DNA of 64,000 nt. Source: Apostichopus japonicus. Its lineage: Eukaryota; Echinodermata; Holothuroidea; Aspidochirotida; Stichopodidae. Every line of letters begins with the position of its first letter. Position 1 is the stretch's first letter. The DNA is taken from NCBI RefSeq assembly GCF_037975245.1, contig NC_092578.1:19257321-19321320 (forward strand), written 5' to 3'. The notes under the pieces are model-generated. The model searched no databases, was not told where the DNA came from, and was given only the letters and a program-made list of their open reading frames with translations. Of the stretch, positions 35,301 to 50,300 are shown one piece after another. The position numbers and the translations under genes were made by a program.

Positions 35301-38300
35301 ATATGGTAAACTGTATCTTGCATCTTTTGGTATTCTGCTACTTTTACTTCTAAGGAAAACATTTGATTCTAACGAATTTGAAACTCTTGGTTTCCCTTCA
35401 GGAGGTTTCAAAGCCTTAGTGATGTCGAGCCCAGCGACGACACCACGCATAAACTTGTCGTCGCCATGCATGAGTTCTGATCCTTACAACTCACTCGTTC
35501 TAAGAGGCATCATAGTTCTTTGTAAGATGTTGACCAATCAGGATGTGTCAGTCAGTGACGACAGACTACACTGCAAGATAAGTAGTGAGTATAAAAGGCT
35601 TGTCTCTCTTTCCATTAGGGATCATGTCTCAAATGCAGGGCTGCAGATGAAGGGGAGGGGGGAGGGGAGAAGTTGGGTGTGGTTTCCCGTCCTTATGTGA
35701 AGAAAACAATGAAATGAATGAATTTCTGGAAGGGTCACAATTTCAAAATCAGCTTCTTCATTTCTTACAACTCAGATGTTGTAAGTTGAAGTTATTTGAT
35801 CAGCTTCTCAATTCAAATGTTTATTACTCCGATCTAATATTTCATTACAAAATGGTGGTTTCTGTAAACTGAGAACTTTTCTCGTTGGATTTGATTATCG
35901 TTATGAAAACTGTTACTGGTGAGGATGCCAGGAGGGTGTGTGGTGGTGGAGCGGGTGGGGGAGGGGGTGAAGGGTGATTCATGAGGTAGTAAATAAAGAT
36001 GCCAGGAGGGGTTGGGGAGGGGGCGAAGGGTGATTCATGAGGAGGTAAATAAAGATGCTAGTAGGGGGTGGGGAAGGGGATGAAGAGTGATTCATGAAAG
36101 GGTAATTAAAGGTGACAGCAGATGTGAAACCACTTCTTTTACTTCACAGATTTGCTGCCAGCCTTGTCAATCCCTGTTTTATCAAAGGTTGCCATGGCGT
36201 TCATCAAGATAATTTCAAGCTTAATTCCCATAGTTTGCGATACTGTACAAGAGCATGGAAAACTCATGGAAGGTGAGGATAGTTTACTATTATGTTAATC
36301 ATTTATTTGAGGAAACCCAGTTAATTACGTTTAAGCGAATGTCTTAAAAGTTGTTTCCATCAGGCTTTTGAATTACGTCTCGTTCAAGAGGATTTTGTAA
36401 AAGGTGGACATTTTGCTACCGTCACTTTACAATTTGGTATGAAGGACAATTTCCCAGGATTCATTGTGGAGTCCTAGCAAGCATAAATATATTGACAAAC
36501 TAAGAAAGACTCGTTTAAAACTTTAATATAACCAAGGAGTATTTTCCACTTAGCTGGAGAAGTCTTCTCTGCTTATGACTTAAACTCTTTTGGGTTTTTT
36601 TTCCCACCTGATGTAGATGAAATGTGCATCGAAATGTTTAGCGCCCTCACTCAGCATGTGAAGAATGTGTTGGAGAACAGCAAAAAGCAGGACAATGCAG
36701 AGATGTTTGGCTCCTTCCTTCACCACCTTCAGACTCTCATCAACGAGGTCGACATGGAACCCACATCCCTCGTGGTGAGCACTTATTAATTTGTGCCGCA
36801 TCAACCAATATTCAAAGCTTAAATTTATTAGAAGACTAAATTCTATGCTATTATGCATTGTTGTGTAATGCATCAATAATTGTTTTTGGTGACCATTTTC
36901 CTGCCCCAATCAAAATAATATCAAAATAAATTTCTCAATATAATTCCAATGCTAAATCATGTGTAGTTACTTAATTGCTTCATATATATTAATACAAGTA
37001 TTTGCCTTTGGTCACCAACTTCTGGCCAATGTTGACCAAAGTTAATACAGAGAAAAACTGATAACAAGATAGCAATAGATCAAACTATGACACACTTACC
37101 ATGAAACATGAAACAAACATTTCTTGAACGAGTAAGAAATGATTTTATTTTGTTTTTTGTTCTCATTGCAGAAATTCATGTCCAGTTTGAAGTGTTTGCC
37201 TGTAAAGGTACTCAGCTCATCAGCATATCTCTCTGGAAACGTCGGTTGTGTGCTGCATGTAAGTAAAAACATCTCCAATACTCTTCCAAGTTATTGGGTT
37301 TTGACTGACAACGGGGCTTTCCAGCACTTTAGCAGAGGGCATTCTCATATCTGTCCTAATGTGGGTCATCTTTACTGTTTAACAATCTCTGAATTGAAGT
37401 AACTTTACCTTGTGAAAGTGCTCACAAACTGCAAACATTTCTTGATGAACTTGCCGAGACAGACACCCGGAGAATTGACTGAGTTCAAGGTTCCACTCTT
37501 GCAGTTACACCGATCGAAGAAACATGCGATAGACAACACAAGTTAGGGTGCTTTAGAACAATTAGCATGCATGTATGTATGTATTGTAGATCCTCCTGCA
37601 AGCAGGAACTCGCGAAGAAGCCTCATTGGCTTATCAAAGCCGCAAACTGACCAAAGTCAGTCTCTTAGATTCATATTTAACGTCCATGATTATGAATTGT
37701 CAATTGTCAACAACTCTGTAACTGGACGACATGCATTAATCTTGGATCGACTCGAACTGGGGTGACTTGAGCTTGACTTGGAAAGTTCAAAAATATGTTT
37801 CTAAACATTTCAATAGATCTCTTCTTCAATAATTACAAACAAAATACTTCCAGAGATGAATTGATGTCACTGATCTGCACTCAAAGAGTGCAACTTGCAG
37901 TTCTTCTGTGGCATCGTAAGACGGTTTATTTGATCATATTTGTGTTTCGGTATTTTTGCATCACAGGGAACTCCAACATTATTTCTTCTTGAGTTACTCC
38001 TTGGTCCTAAACTTGTCAAGTCATCCACAGAAGAAAGGTAAACTATCTAGGGAATCAATACATTGTGCTCTTGTGAGACTGAATAGTGTCTTGGTGGTTG
38101 TGACTTGTATGAATAAATGTATTGATTAATACTGATATTTCAATATTGATTTACTATTGCACATATTCTTTATTGGGATATTAGCTGCATTGATTATGAA
38201 TGATATATGTATTGTGAGTGTTATTGATTGATTGTAACCAGGCATAGATATATTGATTAATAATGATATTTCTATATTGATTACTATTGCACATATTCTT

Positions 38301-41300
38301 TATTGGGTTAATAGCCACATTGATTATGAATGATATCTGTAAAGTGTTATTGATTGATTGTTTGATTGTAACCAGGCATAGATATATTGATTATCTCTGA
38401 TATTTCAATATTGCTTACTATTGCACATATGCTATTTAGGTTTATAGCTACACTGATTATCATTGATATTCCTATGAGTGTTTGATTGATTGATTGTAAC
38501 CATGTATAGATAAATTGACTAAAAATGATATTTTATTATTGAATATTGTATTTCTTTATCAATCACTATTGATTATTGTATTTTTATTATTCTCAATCAC
38601 TATTGATTATGAAATATAGTGCCCAGCAGTAATAGTCACAAAGTATTGTTTTATCTACATTAACAATTGTATCGATATATCATTAATTCTGTCAACAGGT
38701 ACTTCATTCTTCTTGAGTACCTAATAGAATGTGGTGTTTCTAACCAGAGTTCTGTGTTAGGATTCACCAATTCTTACCTGGTACTCCTCGATAAAGTAGC
38801 AGCAGACCTTAGCAACAAGGAAATCGTCTGGAGAATGTGGAGTGCCTTAGCAACACCTCTTCTGGAGCACATCCTTCAAGTAATTCTTTTTCTACATCTT
38901 GTTTTTCAAATTTACTTTGACTTGAAGTGTGTTGGGAGGGGGGGGGGGGTGGGGAGGGAGATTCCATTTAAGAACATAATGAAAGTAATTGTAGGAAATT
39001 AGAGGGAAAAAAATTATTTGGTATAAACAAATCAGGTTAAACCCATTTGAGTACAGAAATATAATCTGTGACATGTAGTTGGTTTCAGTAGTACTCTAAA
39101 TTATGGCAACCTGTTTTTATTAAAATCAACAATTTTTAAACTGCAGCTATTCAGATTTTTTGAGTCACACCTTTGGATGTAGATATATAAGATATATATG
39201 ATTTTAATTTTCAACATGCATCTTTTGGAAGAAAAGTGGAACACAGTATAGCAATAGAATGATTTAAAGTGACAAAAAAACTAGCCATCATCAAACAGCT
39301 GAGAAATATTTGTTTCCATTTGGACAAATGTCAGAATTTTGATGTTTCTCCATCTGTGAGAATGGCAAGTCTAAACCTGGCTGCTAAATCCTTGTATTAT
39401 TCTGTTCCTTTTACTATTATTTTAATTTGAAAGAGGAGTTTTTTGTGAAGTTTCTTTTGACCCTAGCTTATACTGGACATGTACCCTGTACATGCACTGT
39501 AATCTATGCCATATAAACATGCTAGCAGTTATCAAAATCAAAAGTTAATGTTTTGCAGACCTGAAAAGAAGTTTATTCAGTTAAAATTAACTTAGATTTT
39601 AACATGTGTTGTTTGTTGCAGACAAATGAAGTTAACCAGGGCGATTCCTTTGAACATGACTTCAGCGCCTTGATTGCCTGTTTGCTCTTCCCTGTACAGA
39701 AGATTCTCCCGTTTGCTTTTCCTCTGGTATGTATAGCTCTCTCTCTCTTTAGTTTGAAAGCAATAAATTGAGATATATTGAAGATCTGAACCTTTTCACC
39801 TTTCCTCAGCCTTTTATTTATCACAACTATACTTTTTTATTTGATTAAAAATAGATAAGCTGTTATTTTCTAATTTATTTTCAATAATCTTCCCTCTGTG
39901 TTAGACATGTGATGGATGGATTGGATGTTTCTTACAAAGCCAGTTTTGAAAATTCCTAATGCTAATACCACTCTATACTGTCCTCGCAGATGATGCTTTT
40001 AAGCACTCGTACTGACAGTATGAACAGTTCCTAACCTTGCTCCGTTAGAAACATGAGCTTCATTCTTACTGCTCATTCTTTCGGTAGGAATGCTCTGAAG
40101 CAGGCATGAAGTACAGTATAGATATAATTTTCACAACCACGGGGGTATGCAAAAAAAGCCATTGAATAAGTAATCTTTGTTTCTTTACTCATCAGCAAAC
40201 TACAAAAGCATTGTTGAAGACATGGACAGACCTGTATCAAGCTTTCTCGAGATGTGCTGCTATGGTAACGACGGCTGAAGATAACCAATGCTGCCAAGAT
40301 CTTTGCACCAAAATATGCTCTTTTGTCATTGATGGGCACTTAACTATGGTATGCAAAAAATGCTTTCCTTTTGCTCACTTGGGTTTGATTTTTCCCTTCT
40401 TTTGAAACTTCTTTAGATTTGATGTTGCTTGCTGGTTTTGCTTCTTTTTGTTTTGATGTGTCATCTTTCCATTTCAGAATCTACCTTTTATGGAGGTCGT
40501 TTTTCACCTGTGTAAGGTGATGGTGGACAGTGTCGACTACTCATCGTACACCAATCAAAACACAGGAATGCAATGTGAGTAGTAATGGTTAGGACATCTA
40601 GGCTTCATTATTAATGTCTACTGCCTAATATTACATTCTCATCTGCATCTTAGGACATCTGGGCTGGGTTTGAAGGAATGCAGGAGGGTTTTCCACTTTT
40701 TACCTTAGCTGCAGCTAAAATCCTTTTAGCAGAATTGGCATTAAGCAGTAATAACATTTGAGTTACGATATTATACAAATAAATTTGGTCTATTTACTGG
40801 CTAAGCGCAAGTTGATTTTGCCATGTGCCAGATGGAAAAGAAAAGGCACTTGCAATTTTCTGCCAGTAGACAGTTAAAGAATGAGCATGAAATAAACTTT
40901 GGGGTCTGATTGCTCAGAATTTTAACAGTAAGGTAACAGATCCTTGCATCTGACTTTATTAAAAGTCCTTTTCATTTAGTAGAGGGTAAAGGCCCACAAT
41001 ATTATATGAAAATTTGTTTATATTCTCATTAAAATGCTTCACAGGATTTTCGATATTGCCCAAAATATTCTTTCATTCTTTTGGTTTTTGTTTACTTTCA
41101 CAGCTCCCATTACTACTGTCAAGTGGAACAAAAGAAAACATAAGCCACTCAGAAATTTATCTTCTCTTGTAAAATTGCTGAGTCACGTCATCATTGCTTT
41201 CCATAAGCACAGAAGCGATGAAACCACATCATTTCTTGGTAAATCTGATCAGGTAAGATCCGTACATTTTCGCAGGATATTCCAGAATTACTAATTGTCT

Positions 41301-44300
41301 ACCTTTCTTACAGATGTAGACTATATATCAGAAAGGAGTAAACAAGTCTGTTTAGTTCTAAAATCAATCCTAAAGTTAATAAAATAATTAATTGCCCTAT
41401 TTCAGTTAGTACTAATACATTCCATATCCATGCTGCTTACAAGTATTTCTTTGTTCCATTATTTCCAAATCTGCTTTACCTACAAATATTATGATCCCCA
41501 AACTCATCCAAAGTTGTAATGTTGTCTGCTATATGCAATTGGTTGATCAAATAATGGAATCTTCTGCATTTAGCTCTGGTGCATCCACATGCCTTGGAAA
41601 CCAGTTTGCTTTAATTTGGAATAACAACATACGGTTTGAAATATCTTTTGTGTTAATTTAACAGACATATCTGGCATCATGGACTTCTATTGTTACCAAC
41701 TGCTGTCACACCATCACAGCACTCTTCTCCCACATCAGTAGGATGTCCCTTCTTCAGCAACTTATTGGAAAGCTAGCAAAGCCTCTGAGTGGTTTCTATG
41801 GCAACAACAATGGGTAGGTAGTACTTTCCAATCAACCTTTGGCATCCTAGAGCACCAAACTAAAAAAAAAAAAAAAAATTAATACTGATGTACCTCCTGA
41901 AACAGGTGGACTTTTATCAAGCTGCTTGAATATTTCATACCTTTATATATTCTGGCATGTCATACGGTGGTTACCAAATATTCAGTTTAAGAGGTGAACT
42001 AATGTTTAGTTATGTAATGAAGATTTAGACATGACATCAAATTAATTGACAGCCCCTCAAAAAAAAACATTCACCAACTATGACCACTGATATTAAAGTT
42101 AGTATGTTTCATAAAGAAAATAGGTTCAAAAACAACTTGCATTTATTGGACACCTCTTAGCTGGCCTAGTCCACCAAAGTTATTCATTTGTTAAACAATA
42201 GTGGCTTCTTTCCTTCCAGCTTCCCTACAACCGATGTTTACAAAAACAACCTTCTGCCGAAACTGGATAAACTTTGGCAGGAGGTATTGATGGCGATCCA
42301 GTCTCGATACCCAGGACCTTACGACTCCGAGGCTCTGGAATTCTTTGAGCCGATTTTAGAAGCCACCTTAACCACTCCACACAGGTCCATCAGAAATCAC
42401 ACGTTACTCTTCTGGAATGCAACGTTTGCCAAAGCGACTTTGTTAAATTATTCCGATGGAATGAAGTAAGTTGATAATTGTAAAGAATGTGCGAGGGTTA
42501 CAAAAGACGACAATTGAAAAGTCAAACGTAGCCGGTTTGGAATGTTTTAATGAAATGTATAAAATTTGAAAGGTCATAAACAAAATGGATGACACCATGG
42601 ATGCTTCTTTGATTATGTGATAGAAAATTACTTGATATCATCCAAGTTTGAAATATCGCAATCAGTGTCGATAAATAAGTTTTTTGGTTTTTCTTGTGTG
42701 TTGATATGTCATACATAAATAGCTTGCTTTGGCCAACATTTTGTCTTTGTTTTGGATGCTTTGGTTTCAATGGAAACAGGAAAGTAGTTGTAGCCTAAGT
42801 AACATTTGGTGCCATGCTGTTTAACGTTTGTTTTTCTCTTTCCAATTGTTAGGATTTGTTTACAAAGAGTGAAAGAGAAAAGTGACATGACTCTACCTGA
42901 TTGGACGGATATTGACATCACAGAAGATGAATCTTGTTTGCCTGTGTCAGAGGTACATAGTTTAGCTTCCACAACTACTTTTAGTTAGTTTCTTGTTAAC
43001 GTTACGAGAGTGCTATCATTTTCATCAAGTTTTGTGGGTTCCATGGAGAACTCTATAATTGAGGCATCATGAACTATAGTTGTTTTCAAAATTTTCAAAT
43101 TATACTTGACTGGCCACTGGAGAACTGATCAATGTTGTTAATAATGTATAATTGTTTAATAAAAGACAAAAGAATATTTAAGATATGTAACTTGTTGGTC
43201 ACAGTCCTGTTTTTGATCGTTAATTTGGTATAACTGTCTTGCACCTTTTGAGCTCTCTATATCCATTGCACAACTCATGAATGTAAGCCATTAACAGAAA
43301 TAGAATGCTACCCTATACTAAGCATAAATGTGAATGTACTTCAATCTACATAAATATTATGTGCATCACACATTGTAAGGATTTTAACCACATAACTATG
43401 GGGCTGCTTTCCCAATGTCAACAAACAATTTTCTTGTCCACTTGTCATATTATAACATTCGCAGAAGTATCGGTCTGGAATATTTTAAATGTTAATCCTT
43501 TTAGAAATGATTCCAACATTCCTGCAAGCAAAGGCTTTGCCCTGAACTAAAATAATATCCTTAAAATCTTTACTGGTCTTTAGTGATGCTGTTCGAATTT
43601 TGATAAGTTGTGATTTTTGAATTCTATTCATTTAAGTCTTGAAGTCTTCCAAAGTTCAATCAAATGGACATTGTTAGCTAGAAGGAGAATTTGAACGATA
43701 GTATTGTGTAACAGTGTCCATTGTTTCTTCATGTTAATAGTGGTGCTGTTTCAATCTTTGACAAGATTACCAAATGATATTGATTTTTGAAGATTGCTCA
43801 GAGGTTGTCGGTCGTTTAGGTCGTAGCAAGTCTCCAAAAGTATCGGAAGCCATGGTAATGGCAACAACAAAAAATGGTAAATGAAATTGAATATTATTCT
43901 GCAACAGTATCCACATGTCATCTTGTTTCTTGTTTCTTTATTTGAATGTGATTTTGTTTGCCCTGGTAGATTGGCTCTCAATCACATCTATTGCCATCAT
44001 CCATGAGTCCCTCACCTCGAAAGATCCACGGCAGTTTCCTGCAACGTCCCGCCGAGGCCAGACAGCTGTTTGTGTCTTCTTCACCATTCAAATCACCGAC
44101 AAGGCCCGCAGCGCAGCAGGTCAACAATAAACCATCTCCTGCTAAGGCAAAGATACCTGCTCGGAGAAAACTCAATATTGAAGAGGAGAGCACCCAGGTA
44201 AAGATTAAAAACAACTCATTGATTTACATATCTATGGGGTGACAAGTTTGCTCCTAATATGCATATCAATAGCATGAAAGAAAAATTGTCATATCTTGTT

Positions 44301-47300
44301 CACCAATTTACTGTTTTAACCAATTTCCTTTGTTTTACTTTTTAATTTTCTTTGAAGTTTAACCAATTTAATGTTCTAACCAATCTTAACAAAATTTCTC
44401 GTATACATTTTCAGCCCATAATTTTCCATTGGCTTTAAATTTATTGTTCAGTTATCACAAATAAACCGGGCAAGGTGTGCTGAGTATCCTGTTGGGGATG
44501 GGGGGAGATAAGGGTATGTAAGGGTGAAGAGGTGGGTACTAAGACAGTGGGTTCTGTTACTTCTGGGATGGGGGAGAGGAGGGAGGCAGTACAGCAAAGT
44601 TTCATGGACAATTGCTGGATTATTATGTCATGTGACAAGGTATTAAACATGGCCGATAAATTTGGGTCACTATCATTTTTTAGTGTGGGAGAGAAAAGGG
44701 CACAACTAAGACCAGCCACCACTGTGATTGAACCTTTGGTGGCAACCACTGGAAATAAAAGACTAGAAATCATGGCAAAAAGGAATCATAATGAATTCCC
44801 TAGACGACAGTAAGGTTGCCTGATTCATGAAGAAAAAAGAGGTATGCCTGAAGTGGCCCTGTTATTGTAAAATAGGGAAAGATTAGAAATAAACTAGAAA
44901 GTAGAAACATGATAGTAGGGATATTTAGTTAATTTTATCTTGTATTCTTGATTTTACAGGATTTTGTATTCATCTCTCCATCACCAAAGAAGAAGCAAAT
45001 ACTCACAGAACACCAAAAAGAAATACGTCAATCTAAACGAGTAATTCCTGCTCTCTATAACGACTTGGAGCAGTCACAAGACACTCAGACATTCTCTGAA
45101 CTGACTTCCACTGAAAGCCAGTTACCTGAAAGGTAATTTCTTTTTGGAGAAGTTTCATGTTTTAGAATTTGAACCAAAGTATGAAAAGGGGTACAAGGGG
45201 GGCAAAAGACTCTTGGCTGACTTTCTAAGTTCTGTTTAAGGAAGAAAGAAAACTCCAAAGTTTATTCAAAATGGTGAGACTTTGTTGTCTGAAGACACTC
45301 AGACATTCTCTGAACAACTGCAACTATGTTGTCTGAAGTTGTTTGTCGGTAAGAGATGTCATGTTCCATATACCCTTTGTTAAACTTAAAGGAAATCTAC
45401 CCCTCTCCCCATTTCCACCTTACATCCCCTTCCACCCTCTCCCCCTTCCCCCCTTTGCATACAGTCTTTGCATACAGTCTTTTGTTTTCTGAATCCTTCA
45501 TTATGTGCTTTTGTAGAATTTTCCAGAGTTTAATTTGTTCCTTTTTGTTTCTTTCTTTAAGATCATCTTTGAGCATAGCGGATGTAACCAAGGAAACCAC
45601 TTCTTTAACGGATGCATTCGCTGCACTTAAAAGATCAGAGGTCACTTCAGACGAAGATGTACCCACTTATAAGATCCCAAGCAGGGACTCGGTGGAGGTC
45701 GTCGGGAAAAAGAAAGTCAAATTTGCAGATAACGTCCAGGAAAAGGAGAAACAACATATTACGGATAGAAGCACGGATGACTTTGTGGCTAAAATGAACG
45801 AGAAGATCAAATCACTCAAGAGTACCATCAGAACCAATCAGAAGGAACCTTCCCAGATGTCAGTCACGGTTGTAGGTGAGACTCAGATTGATGGTCAAGA
45901 AGAGAAGGTAGAGGAGAGGGCAGAAAGCAATCTAAATATCGTTGAGTCTAACGAAGAGAAAATAGATCCGGATACTACCGCAAACGGTGAACAGATATTA
46001 GAAAAATACGATGACTTAGAAGAAGGAATAAATGCAGAGGAAGTAGAGAATGCTGACGTTATTCCCGAAACACAGTTTGATCAGGAAATGCCACTGACTG
46101 CCGAAATGTCAGAGATAACATTGAAGGACCCCTTAGAGGCAACCCCAGAGATGACCTCTGACCTCACGGGAGTAGCGACAAATGAATCGTTAGAGACATC
46201 GCAAACGACGCCGACGGGAAACTCTTTTCCTTTCCAAGTAGCAGACGATTTAGATCTCAGCGATGTAACTTGTTGCGACAACAAAGTGTCTCCCGATATC
46301 AAAATCTCTACTCCGCTGATCAAGGTTCACAAACTGGACTTGTCGAAATTGGAAACGGAGCCCAAAGGAGAGACAGATTACCTGAGAAAAGCTGGACAGA
46401 ACACACCCGTTATCACTCTCAGTCCGACAGGGAGTCAGACCCCGAATGAAACCCCAAGATTCAGAAGGTACAAGTCGGAGGAAATCCAAAGTAGGAGCTT
46501 ACGTTCCGGAGGAAAAGTGCGGAAGTGGCATTCATTTGAGGATCCCAGTGGTGATTCGCCCGAGACGGAGTCTTTCTCTCCGATGGACGTCAATGTGAAA
46601 GCTCTTTTGGTTAGTCCCTTGCCATTCGATCCTATTTCCGATAAAGCAGATTTGGACGGTATTCAGCCACTAGACTGCAGTTTTGATGCAGAGGATTCTG
46701 AGAAAGCTGTCGTCACTCAGGAACCAGCAACAAGACTGGAGGAAAATTCAGAACGAGTTGACAAGGAGAAAAATAAGACCCCGTTGAGGCGAGGTAAACG
46801 GCAAAGAAAGAGAAAAGAGTTCTCTGATTTTGTGACACCAAAGAAACTACTGTCTGTGCTTCATCAAGATGAGGAGCAAATGACAGAAGATGGTAAGGTG
46901 TTGGGAGATGGGGAAACATCAGAGATGGGGAGTGAAGAAAATGTGGAGGAGGAGAAGAGGCCAGTGGATGAAGAGGAGATGCAACTGGAAGAGAAAGAGA
47001 AGAATAAAGATGATGAAAGGGAGACTCAGACAGACGGAGGGACGAAGGAAATGAAAGAATGCGAACCAGAACAGGATGAAGTGCCGGTCAGCAAAGTTTG
47101 GGAACCAACCCAAGAGCTATTTCCTATGGACGCAGCTGAAGACATTGAAGTTTCAGAGAGAGGTTTAGGCGATGAGGAGAGAGAGGGACTGAGCAAAGTC
47201 CAGGGGGGTGAAAGTGAATCTCAGGAAGCAGTAGAGAAGATCAACGATAGACCTGAAAGTGAGAAAGATGTTGATATAGAAAAAGAGGTTGATATTGAAA

Positions 47301-50300
47301 AAGAGGAACGTGGGATCGGGAAAGGGAATCAAGTGGGAGCGGTGGAAGAAGTAGAGCCAGATGTTTCAAAGGAGGCTCCTCTCGCAGATGAGAAGAAAGG
47401 GAGGAAAATGCTGGGCAGGAGAGGAAGAAAGAAGAAGAATCAAGTCACAGAGGTGATTGATTTATGCGACACACAGTCTCAAGAAACCGGAGGGAACGCT
47501 GAAGGCAATCTTACCAGTGATCAGGGTGTGGAGGATAACGGCAATGAAGGTCAAAGGTCAGAGGATCTCGCAGACGGGGAGATGAAAGAACAGCCTGTCA
47601 CTGACAAAGCAGAAATGAAAAAACAGGATTCAGGAAACTCTGGAATGAAAATATCCAAGCAGGGTACGATACAAGGTCTCCGAAATAAAAAGAAAAGAGG
47701 ACACAAACCTAAGCAAGAGGCAGGAAGACTAGAGAAAGAGATGAATGTAGAAGATGGAGAAAATAATACTTCCAGGAATGTGAAAGAAGTTGTAGATGAG
47801 AAAGAAGTGGAGAGTTTGCCAAAGAATAAAAACAACAGTGTCAATTGGAAAGAAGAAATGGTTGCCGAAGAGAGAAGTTCCGATTCTGAAGATGACATAC
47901 CACTCACACATCTGCGAAAGAATGCCGTTGATGTTAATACGGAGCAAGAGATTATCAATAACGAGGCTTCTGTAGACTCTGAGAGAAAGAGTCATAGCCA
48001 GGAATCCCTACCGGCTGTCCAAACTCGAGTTTCGACAAGTAGGTCAGTAGACAGGAATTCTCAAAAGGAAAGTAATTCAAGAAGGCGTAGGAGGTTAAAT
48101 CGAAGTGTGTCGCCCAAAATTAGGAGAAATCTATGCGAAAAGTTCTTGAAGGCAAAGCAAGTGTCTCCAAAATCGACTTCATTCCATGGATTTGTCACGA
48201 GGAGGAGATCACCCAAACGTAGCCCCAAGTTGCTAAGGAGTAAAGGGTTACTAGGACCCATACACACAAGACTGAGGTCCAAGGCTGGTCATCTGAAAAG
48301 AATCTCGCCAAAACAGAGGAAATCCATAAGGAGGAAAAACTCTAGCCAAAATAAGAGTGTAACGTCGGCGGTTGCGACACTCAACGATTCCTTTGATGAT
48401 CTGGTTAAACTCAGTTATGACGGTGAGCCTATGGATAATGTTACCTTGGAGAGCGGAGAGTTGGAAGAAGCCAAATCGATTGATGCAGACTGTAGTCTTA
48501 CAAGAGAAGATTGCAATGCTGTCACTATTCAGGGAGAGGATGTTGTGGTTACCATGGAAACTAACAGTGCTCAAGAACACGTTCCTACTAGTAACAGTAC
48601 GACTACTTCAGAAGCAGGGGTACAGGATTCCGGTTCTAGTGTGGATCTCTTTCAAAGTGATAGCGCGGAAGATTCCGAGGAAAATGAGAAAACAGCTGAA
48701 GTTAATGCAGAACCTGAATCACTGCCAATAGTGTCTGAAGAAAATATCCCCAAAAGTGAAAAAGTTATTGAAAATGTTATCGTAAAAACGGGGTTGACCA
48801 ATGAAGAAGATTGTGGCGAAGAGATAATTCATAGTAGTTATAGTCCTACAAGCTTAAAGTCAAACGTTGACGACTTGGATAGTGGTAGTCAAGGAAGTAC
48901 AAGGCATGCTGGGATGCAGCAGTACCTAACAGGGGAAGATACCGATGCTGCAAAGTCGCAACCTGCCTCACCAGTAATACCGGTGAAATTTGCCCCCATA
49001 CTTTACAGTTCACCAGTAGCAACTGCCAAGGTCACATCATCCAGTCATGGTTCCCCTGAGGTGCTTGGTATTCCAGGAGTTTACTCACCCACCGCATCAC
49101 CGAGTGGAGGAATTCTCAAGAAGAGGGAGGATGGTGGAAGCAATTCGCCGTCACCAACCAATAAGGTTAGTAAGGTGTTACAGTACTCCCTCAGAATGCC
49201 AGCAGATGAGATTATTCAGACAAATTTTGGAGGGATACTCTGGTGGCGGGCAATCCTACATGGAACTCCTACAATCCTACAAGTAATCTCAAACTATAAA
49301 TTAGAAAATACGTAGAAATATAGATGTGCTTGTCCTTAAGACAGTCCAGAAATAGATATCTATGTATTAGAAAAAGTTCTGTGGCTGGAAAATCCAATCA
49401 ACAGCATCGATGGAAGCCAACGGTAAATGTAACCAAGGAAAAATATCTTTCCAGGATTTTACAACATTGGTCACAAATCATTTAGCGATTGAAACTATTA
49501 ACTGTACCAAGTCAGACATTTATTGCTGCCACCTCTTCAAATTTTTGTAAAACTAGAAAAAAACAAGTTACTTAGTGTTAACAGGCATGAGCTTTTTCCG
49601 CGAATTCGCGGAATATCCGTGATTTCTTTTCTACCTCGGGGACAAAAACTATTATCCTAACACACTGTAGCATACGCAAACTGGAGCCTATACCGCAATT
49701 TTTTCAAAGTTCTGTGATTTTTTTTTTACCCCAGGCTCATCACTGTGTTAATGATAGCATGTATTTCTTTATCATTTACTCTAGAATCCTCGGGTCATAT
49801 TTTCTGTATTTCTTTATCATTTATTCTAGAATCGTCGGGTCAAATTTTCGGAGAAGGTCAGTACGAAGGAGATTGAGAACTGTACTCCAAGCCGTTCAGA
49901 GAAGAGGAGACACTCAAGCGATTCATCCTGTTCCTCAAGGACAAGCTCCAAATTAATGCCATCGCCCCTGGTTACCACCACCCCTTCAAGAGTACTAAAT
50001 GTTCACTCTAAAGTAAGTAATCATAAACAGATTTGCCACGCAATATCACAAAATGTGGAAGAGGTATCACCAATCTTATAGATTCACAAGAGCCAGTTTA
50101 AGCCATTCTTAGGAAACTATACAAAAAGTTGACAACATTCTGTTAGAATTTGCAAAAAGAAATTCAGATCATCAAGACATTTTTGCCCCTTCCAAGCTTC
50201 AGATAATGTAACAGAAATGCATTCATCCTAGAAGAAAGAGATGTCATGTTTTAAATGATCTAATTGCTTTTAGTTTAACTTTAAATGTTTTTTTTTTCTT

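Noticed and set aside
45356..45561. Open frame upstream of the RIF1 large exon
   Set aside because: A CTTTCTTTAAG acceptor at 45561 joins in phase to the exon ending 45132. The upstream stretch is pyrimidine-rich intron.
49166..49315. Open frame continuing past the RIF1 large exon
   Set aside because: A GTTAGT donor follows AATAAG at 49165. The conserved PP1-motif exon starts at 49830, so the extra codons are intron read-through.
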